This document shows, one piece after another, positions 8,133 through 17,538 of a DNA stretch of 64,000 nt. The notes under the pieces were generated by a model, which was not told the origin of the DNA, did no database searches, and was given only the letters and a program-made list of their open reading frames with translations. The stretch's first letter is position 1. Each line of letters begins with the position of its first letter. The translations under genes and the position numbers were made by a program. Source of the stretch: JAEINY01 sp942490535 (lineage in GTDB: Bacteria; Bacteroidota; Bacteroidia; Bacteroidales; Marinilabiliaceae); the NCBI GenBank assembly GCA_942490535.1, contig CALNXQ010000004.1, positions 620,001 through 684,000 of the forward strand, given 5' to 3'.

Positions 8133-9432
8133 GGTTCATCCGACTAATGCATAGGTTTTCTCATGCAAGCTGAATATTTTGAGCTTAAAAAACTCCATAT
8201 CTCTATAACCATATGCTTGCCGTTTCATTGTTTTGATTTTGTTGTTTAGGCCTTCCAGTGGGCCTGTCGAAATTGGATAATCATACCAGGCAAATATACC
8301 TGACCGATGAGCTAAAAGAGTGTCCGCAAATTTACGGAGACGAAAAACACCTGAAGCCATTGCTTTTGCGACCCATTTACCCATGAATTGCTGAGCAAGT
8401 TCCTTTGTTTTTTGTTGCCACAAAAGCTTCAATTCTTCTTTGAGGTAGTAGGCAATTGCAAGGGGTTCATTTATTTCCAAAAGTTCTTGTAGCTTTTCTT
8501 TTTCGTTTCGCTCATCATTCAGATTGACGCTATTTTTTAATAATAGCCACCTGGATCCTTTCAGCAGTTCCTTTTTGTTCAGTTCTTTTTCCTGACGATA
8601 TAATTGGCGTCTAAGTTTTGATATTGAATCGTTCATCATTTTTACAACATGAAAATGATCAAAAACAATCTGTGCATTAGGTAAGTTATTGATCACAGAA
8701 GAGATATATGCCGGTGACATATCAATAGCTACAGCTTCAATATTAACCTTGTTCCTTTTGACGCGTTTCCAAAAATCAGTTAACGCATCACTTCCTTTAC
8801 CCTTACCAACATGAAGAACAACACCAGTTGCAAGATCCAATACAACCGTCATATATTTATGGCCCTTTTTGACAGCAAATTCATCAATAGCAATACATTT
8901 CACACCCTTTAACGCAGGAGAGGAATAATGCTTTTTTAAGTAGGTATTTTGAATGTCTTTAACCAAGTCCCAACTAACACCAAGATGTAATGCTACATCT
9001 CGAATTGTACCGATTCTTGATAAAGCGATGACATGCCGGGCAAAGGCGCGTGTGAAGCTTTTTTTATTTTCAGTAAATGGTAAATGCTCTTGTCGAATAA
9101 CCCTGCACTCTTTACATTCGATGCGCTGAATAGAAAGCTGTATAAAGACTTTGTGATGCCCGATAGGAATAGTTCGAAATTCTCGATCCTTCGTCCCTGA
9201 CTTTATAATATCAAAACTTTTGCATACAGGGCATTTGAGTTTATCAGCTTTGGTTTTAACTTTGACGTAGATATTTCCTTTTTTATATTCGGTACTGATT
9301 ACTTCTTGGTTGACTAAACCAAACGAATGAAATAATAAACTGGTGTTCATATAACTTTGGATGTTGTGGTTGACAAACAAAGTAATGAATATCAGTTTTT
9401 TTTCCAAAAACTACTCATTTTACGGATGAACC
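8133..9432 (-). mobile_element. ISL3-family insertion sequence
   Basis: The 1300-bp element is bounded by inverted repeats starting GGTTCATCCG and ending CGGATGAACC. It is flanked by the 8-bp direct repeat AAATTTAT (8125-8132 and 9433-9440), the duplication size known for ISL3 elements. It carries one transposase gene and looks intact. It sits in a cassette gene, not in an attC site. Confidence 0.92.
8136..9350 (-). CDS. ISL3-family transposase
   Basis: About 404 residues from the ATG at 9350; a longer frame from 9407 is possible. The N-terminus has a zinc-binding region (CPVC..CKEC) followed by a helix-turn-helix. The DDE catalytic domain shows IAIDEFAVKKGHKY, VAIDMSPAY and GPLEGLNNKIK with the expected acidic residues. 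The stop codon lies in the terminal inverted repeat. It appears full length and potentially active. Confidence 0.92.
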   Translation of the reverse strand: MNTSLLFHSFGLVNQEVISTEYKKGNIYVKVKTKADKLKCPVCKSFDIIKSGTKDREFRTIPIGHHKVFIQLSIQRIECKECRVIRQEHLPFTENKKSFTRAFARHVIALSRIGTIRDVALHLGVSWDLVKDIQNTYLKKHYSSPALKGVKCIAIDEFAVKKGHKYMTVVLDLATGVVLHVGKGKGSDALTDFWKRVKRNKVNIEAVAIDMSPAYISSVINNLPNAQIVFDHFHVVKMMNDSISKLRRQLYRQEKELNKKELLKGSRWLLLKNSVNLNDERNEKEKLQELLEINEPLAIAYYLKEELKLLWQQKTKELAQQFMGKWVAKAMASGVFRLRKFADTLLAHRSGIFAWYDYPISTGPLEGLNNKIKTMKRQAYGYRDMEFFKLKIFSLHEKTYALVG

Positions 9433-10089
9433 AAATTTATTGATTTCAAATCCGCTTTTATCTTTTTCTCAATTGAACTAAAGTTCTCTATATTAGGAAA
9501 TGCATCTCTCGTTGTTTTTATTGTAGTCATTCCATTAAAATCTGCAATCCCTGACTCCATTATCTTCTGATAATATTCTACTTCAAAGTTGTTTTGTTTT
9601 AAAAGTTCGATACCTTTTTTCAAGCTTGGAATGGTATGAAACTGAATTTTATATTTCTCTATTTGAATAATTTTGTCAGAAAACTTTTCAATATCTTCAA
9701 TTCTTAAAGTATAATATGAGTTAGAAAACAAAACTTCTTTTTGAAGGTCATACATTCCAAGAAAGGAACTTTTGTTTTTACTTACCAGAGTTATCATGTA
9801 AGCAAATCCTGAGTTTTCAGATGGTCGATTCGTTTTTTCTTTAACAATTCCTTTTAAACTATTTAAAGCGTCAATATCAGAAATAAGAAAATTTCCATTT
9901 TTCTTATGGAATTCATGGTCTTCTTCAGGTGCTATAAAATCTGCGTTCATGTACTTAAACACAAGCTTATCTCCCTCATTAAATTCAACTTTTTCAAAAA
10001 AGCTGCTACTGTCACATGCTGTTAATGTTGAAAATATTAATGCTATTAGTAATAATCTATTCATTATGTTCCGTATTTGTTTAATTACC

Positions 10090-10221
10090 GCCAACGTCTT
10101 GCCGCATGAAGTGGGCCGTTGCGTAGTACATTCGCTTTCCTGATGTTGCCACCACCCGCGCGGGAGCTAAACCTCCCAAACCCAGCCTCCGCCTGGCCTG
10201 CTTTATTGCGGTTTGTTAGGC
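10090..10221 (-). repeat. attC site 12 (type 2)
   Basis: Cores GCCAAC and GTTAGGC with GCCGCATGAAGTGGGCC-type arms. It closes the cassette of the gene at 10230-10853. Confidence 0.9.
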
Positions 10222-10229
10222 ACCGGCTT

Positions 10230-10853
10230 TTATTCAATTGGTATTTCTTCTATATTATATTGATTGCAGGATATTAAACTATCATTCTTATCGTATTTAC
10301 AAACCTCCCATAAGTTATTTGAGTTTCTTTTAACCGACATCTTTATTTTTCCACTTATATAATAAACATCAAAGTCTGTTTCAGGTAAACCATTTGCAAA
10401 TACTATTTTGCTTTTCGTTTTAAGGTCTTTATAATAAAAAGTCCATAAACCATGTCGTTTGCAGTCTTTGTATTTTCCACATCCCGTAATTTCATAATTG
10501 GTCGGAGGTATTTTATTACAAAACTTTACATATTCTTTGGATTCTATGATATCTCCTTCAACAATTTCTTTAGTTATAACAGAATCGTATTCTCCAGGTT
10601 TATATTTCCGATGAATGTCTGTGTATTTATGCTTGATTTCATACGGATAATTACCTGTGTGATCAAACGTCATTTCAATTATTGGTACAGTTTTATATTC
10701 TATCCAAGGCCCTTGCTTTTCACCTTGTAATATTCTGTTATAGTATCTATTTTCTATTAATATTGAATCTTTTAATACGAAGATGGTATCATTTTGAGAA
10801 TAAGTGCTTCTACATATTCCTATAAATAATGCCATGAATATAACGGTTTTCAT
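10230..10853 (-). CDS. Secreted protein with MORN-like repeats
   Basis: The 207-residue protein has a signal peptide ending TYSQ. Its C-terminal half resembles MORN/YwqK-type repeats (HGLWTFYYKDLKTKSKIVFANG, then TDFDVYYISGKIK). Such repeats are common in secreted Bacteroidota proteins and are usually annotated without a proven role. The start is 10-20 bp inside the cassette. Confidence 0.72.
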   Translation of the reverse strand: MKTVIFMALFIGICRSTYSQNDTIFVLKDSILIENRYYNRILQGEKQGPWIEYKTVPIIEMTFDHTGNYPYEIKHKYTDIHRKYKPGEYDSVITKEIVEGDIIESKEYVKFCNKIPPTNYEITGCGKYKDCKRHGLWTFYYKDLKTKSKIVFANGLPETDFDVYYISGKIKMSVKRNSNNLWEVCKYDKNDSLISCNQYNIEEIPIE

Positions 10854-10869
10854 GTTTGTCTTTGCTGGT

Positions 10870-11001
10870 GCCTAACGTCTTGCCGCATGAAGTGGGCCGT
10901 TGCGTGATACATTCGCTTTCCTGATGTTGCCACCGCCCGCGCGGGAGCCAAACTCCCAAACCCAGACTCCGCCAGGCCTGCTTTATTGCGGCTTGTTGTG
11001 C
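10870..11001 (-). repeat. attC site 13 (type 2)
   Basis: Cores GCCTAAC (a full consensus core) and GTTGTGC with GCCGCATGAAGTGGGCC-type arms. It closes the family B cassette at 11002-11396. Confidence 0.9.
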
Positions 11002-11396
11002 AGCGGTTCTTTATTATTTTGTTTGTACTCGTCTAGTAGGCTGGTTGTGTTCAATGACTACAGACCTTGTCCGCTTTGAGGTTTAATTTTTAAAAGCCTT
11101 CAAGGTATTAATCCTGACGTTATATCGAATGCTGTCCAAAAACACTGTTTTAAACGTCGTTTTGCTTTATATTTTATTGTCCCACTTCCCTACGCACAGA
11201 ACTTTAACAAGAGAAGCCAGATAAGCAACGAACACCTACAAACGCTGTTGTTGGTGACGTTTACTTTCCCGCTTTTAAATTTTGGTCATTGGACTGTTCC
11301 TGGTTATACCTACCCCTTCGCTTAATCCGTGTCCGGGAAATATGAATCAGTTAAGAAAATCCTCAAAATAGCTGTTTGGTTTGGTTTAATACTGCT
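11002..11396 (-). repeat. ORF-less repeated cassette, family B copy 2
   Basis: About 395 bp, with both palindromes AAAACACTGTTTT and AAACGTCGTTT intact. It is nearly identical to the B copies near 20 kb and 34 kb. No conserved reading frame. Confidence 0.8.
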
Positions 11397-11532
11397 GCAC
11401 AACGGTCTGGCCATATGAAGTGGCCCGTTCTGCGAGTGGTATATTCGCTTTCTTGATTATGCTAATGCTCGCGCGGGAACTAAACCTCCAAAATCAGCAA
11501 CAGTGAGGGCTACTTTATGATGGCTTGTTGGC
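11397..11532 (-). repeat. attC site 14 (type 1)
   Basis: Cores GCACAAC and GTTGGC with GGCCATATG-type arms. It closes the cassette of the gene at 11538-12557. Confidence 0.9.
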
Positions 11533-11537
11533 GGTTG

Positions 11538-12557
11538 TTATTTATTTTGTTCAGTCTTTTTTAGTATCATCTTGGCAATTTCTTTGTAATTTTCAATTCC
11601 AATTATTTTGCTATAGATTGTATCTCCTTCATCACTCTCTTCTCCATTATCAATTAATATTGTTCCAATATTCTTTCCTGATTCATAAAAAGCTTGTCTG
11701 TAAATAACTCCTTTTATAGAATCATATCTAATTATCTTCATTTCACTTTGAAATAGAAATGATACTTTTTTAATATGAACGCCTGATGAATCAATTATAT
11801 AATAGATTTTGTCATGGATTATAGTCGACTGGAATATTAAGTATATTCCAGCGATAAAGAATATTAAACCAAATACATTCAAGTCATTTAAATCAAAGGG
11901 ATAGTTAAAAAACAATCCAAATCCGATTAGAAAAAACGAATAATAACTATTTCTCAATATAAAAGTCAGCCTGTCTGGTCTGAGTTTAATAGTTTCATCA
12001 TTTTTTGTAGTATTTATAGTTATTGACTCTATTTCCTTAGTGTTTTCTCTATCCTTTAGTTTACGTATGATTTTAAAAACTCCAATCAAAATCATAATAC
12101 CACACAAAATGGGAATAAATATATTTGACTTATAGTCATTACAATGATTAAACTGACTGAAGCTAATCACCTTACCGTAGTCAGGAGAATTTGCATCACA
12201 TATTTTGTATGTCCTGTATTTCTTCCCTTTCCAAGGGAAGCTTATGGAAGAGCTTTTTTTTCTTGCATAAAAAGAAATTCTATCTCCTTTTTTAAGCTTT
12301 GAAATTGTAGTTTTAATTCTGTCATTATAAGAACACCCTGTAAACTCATAGAAGTCTGAATGTCCTTCAACCCAAAGACCTATATAGTCTTGGTTTTCAT
12401 CATGGACACCTTCTTTCGGATTCTCAGCGAGAACTCCTTTTATAAAATTGGTATTCTCTTTAGAATATGGTTCTGGATTACGGATATAAGAAAACACTAC
12501 TATCCCTAAAATTATTATAAATAATGATTCTCCATATTCGTTTAAAAAGTGTTTCAT
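11538..12557 (-). CDS. Membrane protein with bacterial PH-like C-terminal domain
   Basis: The 339-residue protein has an N-terminal helix (about 10-26), an extracytoplasmic-looking soluble domain, and helices near 145-165, 207-225 and 230-250. The C-terminal domain (IDSSGVHIKK..YDSIKGVIYRQ..GTILIDNG..IIGIENYKEIAKMI) resembles bacterial PH domains such as those of YdbS-like proteins. Function is unknown. It ends only a few bases from attC 14. Confidence 0.72.
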   Translation of the reverse strand: MKHFLNEYGESLFIIILGIVVFSYIRNPEPYSKENTNFIKGVLAENPKEGVHDENQDYIGLWVEGHSDFYEFTGCSYNDRIKTTISKLKKGDRISFYARKKSSSISFPWKGKKYRTYKICDANSPDYGKVISFSQFNHCNDYKSNIFIPILCGIMILIGVFKIIRKLKDRENTKEIESITINTTKNDETIKLRPDRLTFILRNSYYSFFLIGFGLFFNYPFDLNDLNVFGLIFFIAGIYLIFQSTIIHDKIYYIIDSSGVHIKKVSFLFQSEMKIIRYDSIKGVIYRQAFYESGKNIGTILIDNGEESDEGDTIYSKIIGIENYKEIAKMILKKTEQNK

Positions 12558-12578
12558 GTATGTAGTTTCTTAATAACC

Positions 12579-12714
12579 GCCAACGGTCCTGCTGCATGAA
12601 GCGAGCCGGGCACGTGTGCTGTCTCTTTCTTAATTGATGCCTTGGTTCGCGCGCTGCTCCTCACCTTCCAAACTCCCCTATCGGCAAGGCTTGCTTTATT
12701 GCAGCATGTTGTGC
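12579..12714 (-). repeat. attC site 15 (type 3)
   Basis: Cores GCCAAC and GTTGTGC. Arms CTGCATGAAGCGAGCC and GGCTTGCTTTATTGCAGC. It closes the family A cassette at 12715-13111. Confidence 0.88.
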
Positions 12715-13111
12715 AGCGGTGTATTATTTTTGTTTTGGGTATGCTTGTCCAAGATGTGTATCAGTTCCCGTACTCAAGATCTTGTCCGCTTTAAGTTTTT
12801 ATTTTTAGATGCCGCTCAATTTATTGTTCCTGCCGTCATGACTAATGCTGTCCGAAAACACTGTTCTAAACGACGTTTTGCTTTATATTTTATTTTTGCA
12901 GATCCCTTAGAACACAACTTTAACAAGAGAAGTGAGACAAATCGCGAACCCTTACAAATGCTGTTGTATTTACGGTTTACATTCCCACTTTAAAATTTGG
13001 TCATTGGGTTTTTCCTGGTCTTGCATACCCAGTCGCTTATGCTGAATCCGGGAAATGCGTATCAATTATAAAAGTCCTCAGAATAGCTGTTTTGTATTGA
13101 TGAATACTGCT
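12715..13111 (-). repeat. ORF-less repeated cassette, family A copy 4
   Basis: About 397 bp with the family A blocks; the first palindrome has one change (ACTGTTCTAAAC). A plus-strand frame runs through it but is broken in other copies. I see no gene. Confidence 0.8.
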
Positions 13112-13244
13112 GCACAACGTACTGCCGCATGAAGTGGGCCGTTGCGTGATACATTCGCTTTCCTGATGTTGCCACCGCCCGCGCGGGAGCTAAACCTCCC
13201 AAACCCAGCCTCCGCCAGGCCTGCTTTATTGCGGTTTGTTAGTA
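13112..13244 (-). repeat. attC site 16 (type 2)
   Basis: Cores GCACAAC and GTTAGTA with GCCGCATGAAGTGGGCC-type arms. It closes the short cassette at 13245-13667. Confidence 0.88.
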
Positions 13245-13250
13245 GCCGGC

Positions 13251-13451
13251 TTATTTTTTCAATTTATTCAGTTCAGCAAAATAAAATCTAAATTGATCTA
13301 GTTCTTTTTCGTTTTCTGTATTTTGTTGATTGATTCCTGTTAATTTAAATTTGAATCCATACAGTTTGCATTTGATCAGTTTTAATCTCCATTTGATACC
13401 TGTATGCTCGAATCTGAATAACTTATTTGTCCATTTGTGTATTGCTTGCAC
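13251..13451 (-). CDS. Possible small basic protein (weak)
   Basis: A 66-codon frame with a GTG start encodes a Lys-rich peptide (TNKLFRFEH..RLKLIKCKLYGFKFKL). It overlaps the end of the small frame at 13423-13581 in another phase. The pair may be one frameshifted gene of about 120 residues, or the cassette may be non-coding. No family recognised. Confidence 0.3.
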   Translation of the reverse strand: MQAIHKWTNKLFRFEHTGIKWRLKLIKCKLYGFKFKLTGINQQNTENEKELDQFRFYFAELNKLKK

Positions 13452-13581
13452 TTGTCAGAAAGCAGTCATTGTCCATTTGATATTTACTATCTTTTATTTT
13501 TTGTCGGTAAAACAACTTTTGTCCAAAGTCCCTGCCAATTTTAAATCCGCCTTTGATCATTTGTCTCTTGTAGATTGACAT
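13423..13581 (-). CDS. Possible small protein, 52 residues (weak)
   Basis: An ATG at 13581 opens a frame encoding MSIYKRQMIKGGFKIGRDFG... to a TAA at 13423. It is the first frame of its cassette but starts about 90 bp in, further than most genes here. It overlaps the frame at 13251-13451 by 29 bp. Low confidence. Confidence 0.3.
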   Translation of the reverse strand: MSIYKRQMIKGGFKIGRDFGQKLFYRQKIKDSKYQMDNDCFLTSASNTQMDK

Positions 13582-13667
13582 AGTTTCAATTCAACCGAGT
13601 TAAAGTCCAAATACCACAGTCTGTTTACTTTGGTTTATAAACCATGGTCAGTTTATTTTATGCTGGC

Positions 13668-13801
13668 TACTAACGGATGGCGGTATAAAATCGTTGGGGA
13701 TTTCGGAGTTGCTTCACTATCAAGGTACAACGAACTTTGATGCGAGAACTAAAGCTTGAATAACCACTTCGTCCCCAATGTTTTATGACCGCGTGTTAGC
13801 C
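13668..13801 (-). repeat. attC site 17 (unique arms)
   Basis: Cores TACTAAC and GTTAGCC. Arms GGCGGTATAAAATCGTTGGGG and CCCCAATGTTTTATGACCGC pair well but share no sequence with the common types. It closes the DKNYY cassette. Cassette start GTTAGCCCCT is repeated in complement beside the right core. Confidence 0.82.
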
Positions 13802-13810
13802 CCTGTATGT

Positions 13811-14539
13811 TTAATCATCATTTTGTATAATTTCTCTTTTTTTCAAGTAGTATGTCCAATAATTATTCTTGTCTCTAATTAAATACTTTTCATTTTTTTT
13901 CACGAAATCAAAAAGTAATGTTTTGGGGTCAGCACCATCTATTATACCTCCATTTAAGTAAACATTTTCTTTATCTATTGATATTGAAAAACCTGTTGTA
14001 TCTTTCAGAATTTCAAATGTTTTATAATCAGCTTCAGCTATTAAGGAACCGAAATAGTATACATGTTCTTTATCTGTTGTATATGGTTCATTAATAATCA
14101 TAAAGCTATCGGGGTTCGCTTTTTCTAAAACAAAAATATCGCAAGCACACACGCCACAACAACACTCACAATCTTCACAAGTAAGAGAAACAAAAGAATA
14201 TACTTTAAATTTATCTTTAGAATATGTTGTTGAATTTAGAACTTGAAAAGTTGCAATATCAACACTCAAAGGCTGACTATAGCATCTTTTTGAATCACTG
14301 CAATAAATATTGCTATCCAAAAATAAATAATTTCCACTGTATTCCTTTTGTCGCAATGTAACCCACGAAATACTATCATCTGGATATGATTTTGATATAT
14401 TGATAAGGTCTTGGGGCAAATCATCTTCTCCCATATATACTTTAATAGAATCAACAATTTCGCCTGTTTCAGCATCATATATTTGACTAAAACAATCCAA
14501 TGTTGATAAAACAATAATTATATATAGTATAATCTTCAT
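13811..14539 (-). CDS. DKNYY-family secreted protein
   Basis: From the ATG at 14539 the 242-residue product has a signal peptide ending CFSQ. The body shows DKNYY-type repeats: YTTDKEHVYYFGSLIAEADYKTFEIL, then ISIDKENVYLNGGIIDGADPKTL and IRDKNNYWTYYL. A cysteine cluster (CEDCECCCGVCAC) near residue 120 is unusual and could bind metal. The family's role is unknown. The frame extends upstream only into attC 18. Confidence 0.8.
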   Translation of the reverse strand: MKIILYIIIVLSTLDCFSQIYDAETGEIVDSIKVYMGEDDLPQDLINISKSYPDDSISWVTLRQKEYSGNYLFLDSNIYCSDSKRCYSQPLSVDIATFQVLNSTTYSKDKFKVYSFVSLTCEDCECCCGVCACDIFVLEKANPDSFMIINEPYTTDKEHVYYFGSLIAEADYKTFEILKDTTGFSISIDKENVYLNGGIIDGADPKTLLFDFVKKNEKYLIRDKNNYWTYYLKKREIIQNDD

Positions 14540-14548
14540 AATATAGGG

Positions 14549-14681
14549 GCTAACGTCTTGCCGCATGAAGTGTGCCGCTGCGTGTGGTATATTCGCTTTC
14601 TTAATTGCGCTTTGGCTCGCGCGGGAGCCAAACTTCCAAAACCAGCCTCGGCAAGGCATTCTTTATTGCGGTTTGTTGGGC
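14549..14681 (-). repeat. attC site 18 (type 2b)
   Basis: Cores GCTAAC and GTTGGGC. Arms GCCGCATGAAGTGTGCCGC and GGCATTCTTTATTGCGG. It closes the cassette whose start is split by group II intron 1. Confidence 0.9.
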
Positions 14682-14699
14682 TTTCGTGTTTTCTTACTT

Positions 14700-15113
14700 T
14701 TATTCGAAATTTGAAAAATCAAAAATTTCTAATAAATCAGAAGAATATGCGCTGGAAAAATCAATTAATGACTTTTGTGGTTTCTCTTTTGAGTAAATAA
14801 CAAACCATATTTTACCTTCGCAATTATTGTCTTCGCAATAATATGGATTTTTTTTGGGCCATATTGTTCTATAATAGGCTTTCCCTTCTACTTTATATTT
14901 ATATGTAAGGTAGGGATGATTTTCAGCACCAACTTTTCTGAAGCTTTCAAACATTCCTGCAGTAACAACATAATCCTTTTTAATAAAATTCTTATTAGAC
15001 TCTTCAAAAAATGATTGAACAATTGAACCAATCCAAAATAACAATACGATAGAGACCATAAAAATAAGGTCCTTTTTGTTTTTTCTTATGTAGTTATATG
15101 CACTGTTATTCAT
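14700..15113 (-). CDS. Single-helix membrane protein with DUF3592-like domain
   Basis: The 137-residue protein has one helix (about residues 17-34) and a C-terminal domain like DUF3592 proteins: YVVTAGMFESF, HPYLTYKYKVEGKAYYR, KIWFVIYSKEKPQKSLID. Similar proteins occur at 35353-35886 and 41029-41532. Group II intron 1 ends about 65 bp upstream of its start, so the gene depends on transcription through the intron or from a local promoter. Confidence 0.7.
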   Translation of the reverse strand: MNNSAYNYIRKNKKDLIFMVSIVLLFWIGSIVQSFFEESNKNFIKKDYVVTAGMFESFRKVGAENHPYLTYKYKVEGKAYYRTIWPKKNPYYCEDNNCEGKIWFVIYSKEKPQKSLIDFSSAYSSDLLEIFDFSNFE

Positions 15114-15199
15114 TTGTATCTTACCTAAACGGGATACTATTTGTTTTTGTAATAGTTAGTCTTTTTTACATGAAGCCACCGGGTAGCTTACGCCCCCTA

Positions 15200-15234
15200 A
15201 GAACCGTGCATGCGAGTTTCCCAGCACACGGCTC
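15200..15234 (-). ncRNA. Group II intron 1 domain V
   Basis: The minus strand reads GAGCCGTGTGC, GGGAAACTC, GCACGGTTCT: the canonical domain V hairpin with the catalytic AGC triad and a GAAA tetraloop-like turn. It directly follows the stop codon of the intron protein. Confidence 0.88.
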
Positions 15235-16864
15235 AAGCACTTTTAAGGCTCCTCGGCGAAGAGTTACCCAACTGTTTGTAATTAGCATTATTTCTACCTA
15301 CGAATGTAGTATTTTGCCTGCATTGTTTTGCAAGATCTTCTCTCCATTTTGTGCGCTTATAAAAATACTTATCGAATTCACGTAAGAAGGGATTGGCTTT
15401 ACTTTTGACTTTCACATGGTACACGATCGGTATCACAGATAATTTATAGAGGCGATGATTAACAACACCTTTACCAGTCTGTGCCTGGTCGGTAAAATGG
15501 TTATTTTCAAAGTATCTGTGAAATATCCACCACCGGTTTTTATTGCCATGCTGATATTTCGCCCATCGTCTTACTTGCCACCATAAGAATGTTTCCAGTC
15601 GGTAAAAGGTAAGCTTCGAACAAATGCCTTTATGATAGTTTGACCAACCCCGAATAACAGGGTTGAGTATTCTGATAAGGGCATGTGCCGGAATGCCACG
15701 GTTGGCTTTACAGATTGCCTTTATTTTGTTTTTGAATGATTGAACTGATGTTTTTGATGGCCGGATGATCAGCTTGCCCTTATACTTACGAACATGCTGA
15801 GATAGAAAGTCAAAGCCATCGTTAATAGGTGTGATTTTTGATTTCTCAGCCGATAGGGTAAGCCCTCTCTCTTTCAGGAATTCAATGACAAACGGCTGGA
15901 TTTCGTTCTCAATGATTTCCTTGCTTTTGGCAGTAATCACAAAATCATCAGCATATCTCACGAAGTTGACTTTCTTGGCGTGCCATCTGGGAAACTGTTT
16001 TGTAAGAGCAGCTTCCATTCCGTCCAATACCATATTCATTAACAGTGGCGAAATGGTTCCTCCTTGTGGTGTACCTTTATGGGTTGGAAACAATTGTTTC
16101 TTTTCGATAAATCCGGCTTTGAGCCATTTAGCGAGAATGGATTTGTTTGTTGGAATATTGTCCAATAGCCATTCATGGCTGATTTCATCAAAGCAGGCTT
16201 TTATATCCGCTTCAAATATCCATTGTGCCGAGACTTTCCTGCAAAGCATCAGAAAGCATTGCGCTATGGCATCGTTGCATCCACGGCGGGGTCTGAATCC
16301 ATAAGAGTTCGGATCAGCGGTGGTTTCTGCGAAAGGCTCAAGTGCTAATGCATGTAGTGTTTGCATAGCTCTGTCCTTCATGGTTGGGATACTTAGCGGT
16401 CGTTTCTTTCCATTCTTTTTAGAAATGTAAACCCGTCGCAATGGTTTTGGAGAGTAATTTCTGGTTGTCAATCCTTTGGCTTGATGAAGCTTAGTGTGCC
16501 CATCCCGCCAAATATCACCATCCACGCCGGCAGTCTTTCCGCCTTTGTTAGTGGTGACTCTGAAAACAGCCAGTAATTTTGCAAAAAATGATTTACTTAG
16601 AAGATACATCAGAGCTTTAGCTTTGGCCCATTGCTTCTTCTGAACAGCTTTAGCAATTCTGCGTTGTAGCCTGTTCACCTTTTGAATAACCTGACGCCAT
16701 TGTATGGTTTCCCAGGTATTACATCGGGATGGGAGTGCACACGATGAAGTTCTATTCTCGCTCATTTGCTTTCTTCCATAAGCAGGTTCTACAATGTTTT
16801 TTGCCATAAAGTACCAGATGGAGGTGGGCCGATTTTCATCGGTGATCATGTTGCCAAAGCTCAA
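15233..16864 (-). CDS. Group II intron reverse transcriptase/maturase
   Basis: The 543-residue protein has an RT N-terminal region, the RT core with ADIKACFDEI (about 220), GTPQGGTISPLL (about 265-276) and RYADDFVI (YADD about 305-308), then a maturase (domain X) region ending NPFLREFDKYFYKR. No HNH endonuclease follows, so endonuclease-independent insertion is inferred. The true start may be the Met at residue 34 (16765), matching the usual family start. Nearly identical to the copy at 36491-38122. Confidence 0.92.
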   Translation of the reverse strand: MSFGNMITDENRPTSIWYFMAKNIVEPAYGRKQMSENRTSSCALPSRCNTWETIQWRQVIQKVNRLQRRIAKAVQKKQWAKAKALMYLLSKSFFAKLLAVFRVTTNKGGKTAGVDGDIWRDGHTKLHQAKGLTTRNYSPKPLRRVYISKKNGKKRPLSIPTMKDRAMQTLHALALEPFAETTADPNSYGFRPRRGCNDAIAQCFLMLCRKVSAQWIFEADIKACFDEISHEWLLDNIPTNKSILAKWLKAGFIEKKQLFPTHKGTPQGGTISPLLMNMVLDGMEAALTKQFPRWHAKKVNFVRYADDFVITAKSKEIIENEIQPFVIEFLKERGLTLSAEKSKITPINDGFDFLSQHVRKYKGKLIIRPSKTSVQSFKNKIKAICKANRGIPAHALIRILNPVIRGWSNYHKGICSKLTFYRLETFLWWQVRRWAKYQHGNKNRWWIFHRYFENNHFTDQAQTGKGVVNHRLYKLSVIPIVYHVKVKSKANPFLREFDKYFYKRTKWREDLAKQCRQNTTFVGRNNANYKQLGNSSPRSLKSA

Positions 16865-17410
16865 TCACTATCCAACCCATTACAGGAAGGCATTCGCTTG
16901 TTCCATCCTCTCTGTTCGATGATTCCCGATGCCTTACGGTTACGGTTTTAACCGCCTGCTGGCGGTGAGAACATCGAGCTTCCACGTTCCGCATAAATGA
17001 CAGATTCTGTGAATTTAGGTTCGTCCTGTCTGCCGGCTGATCTACATTCCCGTATGGTCTGCGTTAAACGACCATAGCCTGTCAGCCTACTATTTTGGTC
17101 TAAAGCGTATCATTCTCTTTTTCGCTTCTACGCTCTGTCGGCAGTTACGGACATTCAAATGTTTTAACCATGTTCACTCATCCAAGCCCTAAATCGGCAT
17201 TGAGACTCCGAAGACCATCCACCTCGGGGTTTCCTGCCCTGCTATGGGGTATGCAACCCCGCATTTGGTACTGTTTCTTAGGGGCTTCACCCGATAATGG
17301 CTGCACCATACACCAGATGCCCTAATAGGATACTACTGGAGAAACAGTAGGTTTTATCAATCTTTAATTTATGATTGTAAAACAATCATTTATGCGACCT
17401 CGTGTCGCAA

Positions 17411-17538
17411 CAACGGCTCGAATATGCGTAGTGCGGGATTTCAAGGCAATTCACTATCAAACCGCTACGCTGTTTATTAAATGCTTTAATGTTCAAATTC
17501 ACCAAATCGCCCCGCATTACGTATATTTATTGTTGTGC
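17411..17538 (-). repeat. attC site 19 (unique arms, R' core split by intron 1)
   Basis: Arms CGAATATGCGTAGTGCGGG and CCCCGCATTACGTATATTTATTG pair. The left core is only CAAC (GTTG on the minus strand), because intron 1 occupies the rest. The right core is GTTGTGC. The last codons of the gene at 17517-18470 lie inside it. Confidence 0.82.

Larger units (their letters stand above)
7905..10064 (-). pseudogene. Lipoprotein gene interrupted by an ISL3 element
   Basis: Removing the insertion (8133-9432) and one copy of its 8-bp duplication joins 9433-10064 to 7905-8124 in frame, giving about 283 codons. The joined product runs through ..LKSINFEYKLAGFTADMDSVEIR... The start at 10064 gives MNRLLLIALIFSTLTAC, a lipoprotein signal. 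Function is unknown. As it stands the N-terminal part ends within the left repeat of the element. Confidence 0.85.
15178..17410 (-). mobile_element. Group II intron 1, inserted in the R' core of an attC
   Basis: The 2233-bp intron starts (minus strand) TTGCGACACGAGGTCGC at 17410 and ends CTACCCGGT at 15178. The flanks rejoin as GTTG + GGCTTC, restoring a GTTGGGC core that matches the far end of the same cassette. The 546 bp upstream of the reading frame form the structured domains I-IV. Domain V lies at 15200-15234. It is oriented with the cassette genes. Confidence 0.9.

Noticed and set aside
15831..16304. Plus-strand 157-codon frame within the intron protein gene, repeated at 37089
   Set aside because: It is a shadow of the reverse transcriptase reading frame on the other strand.
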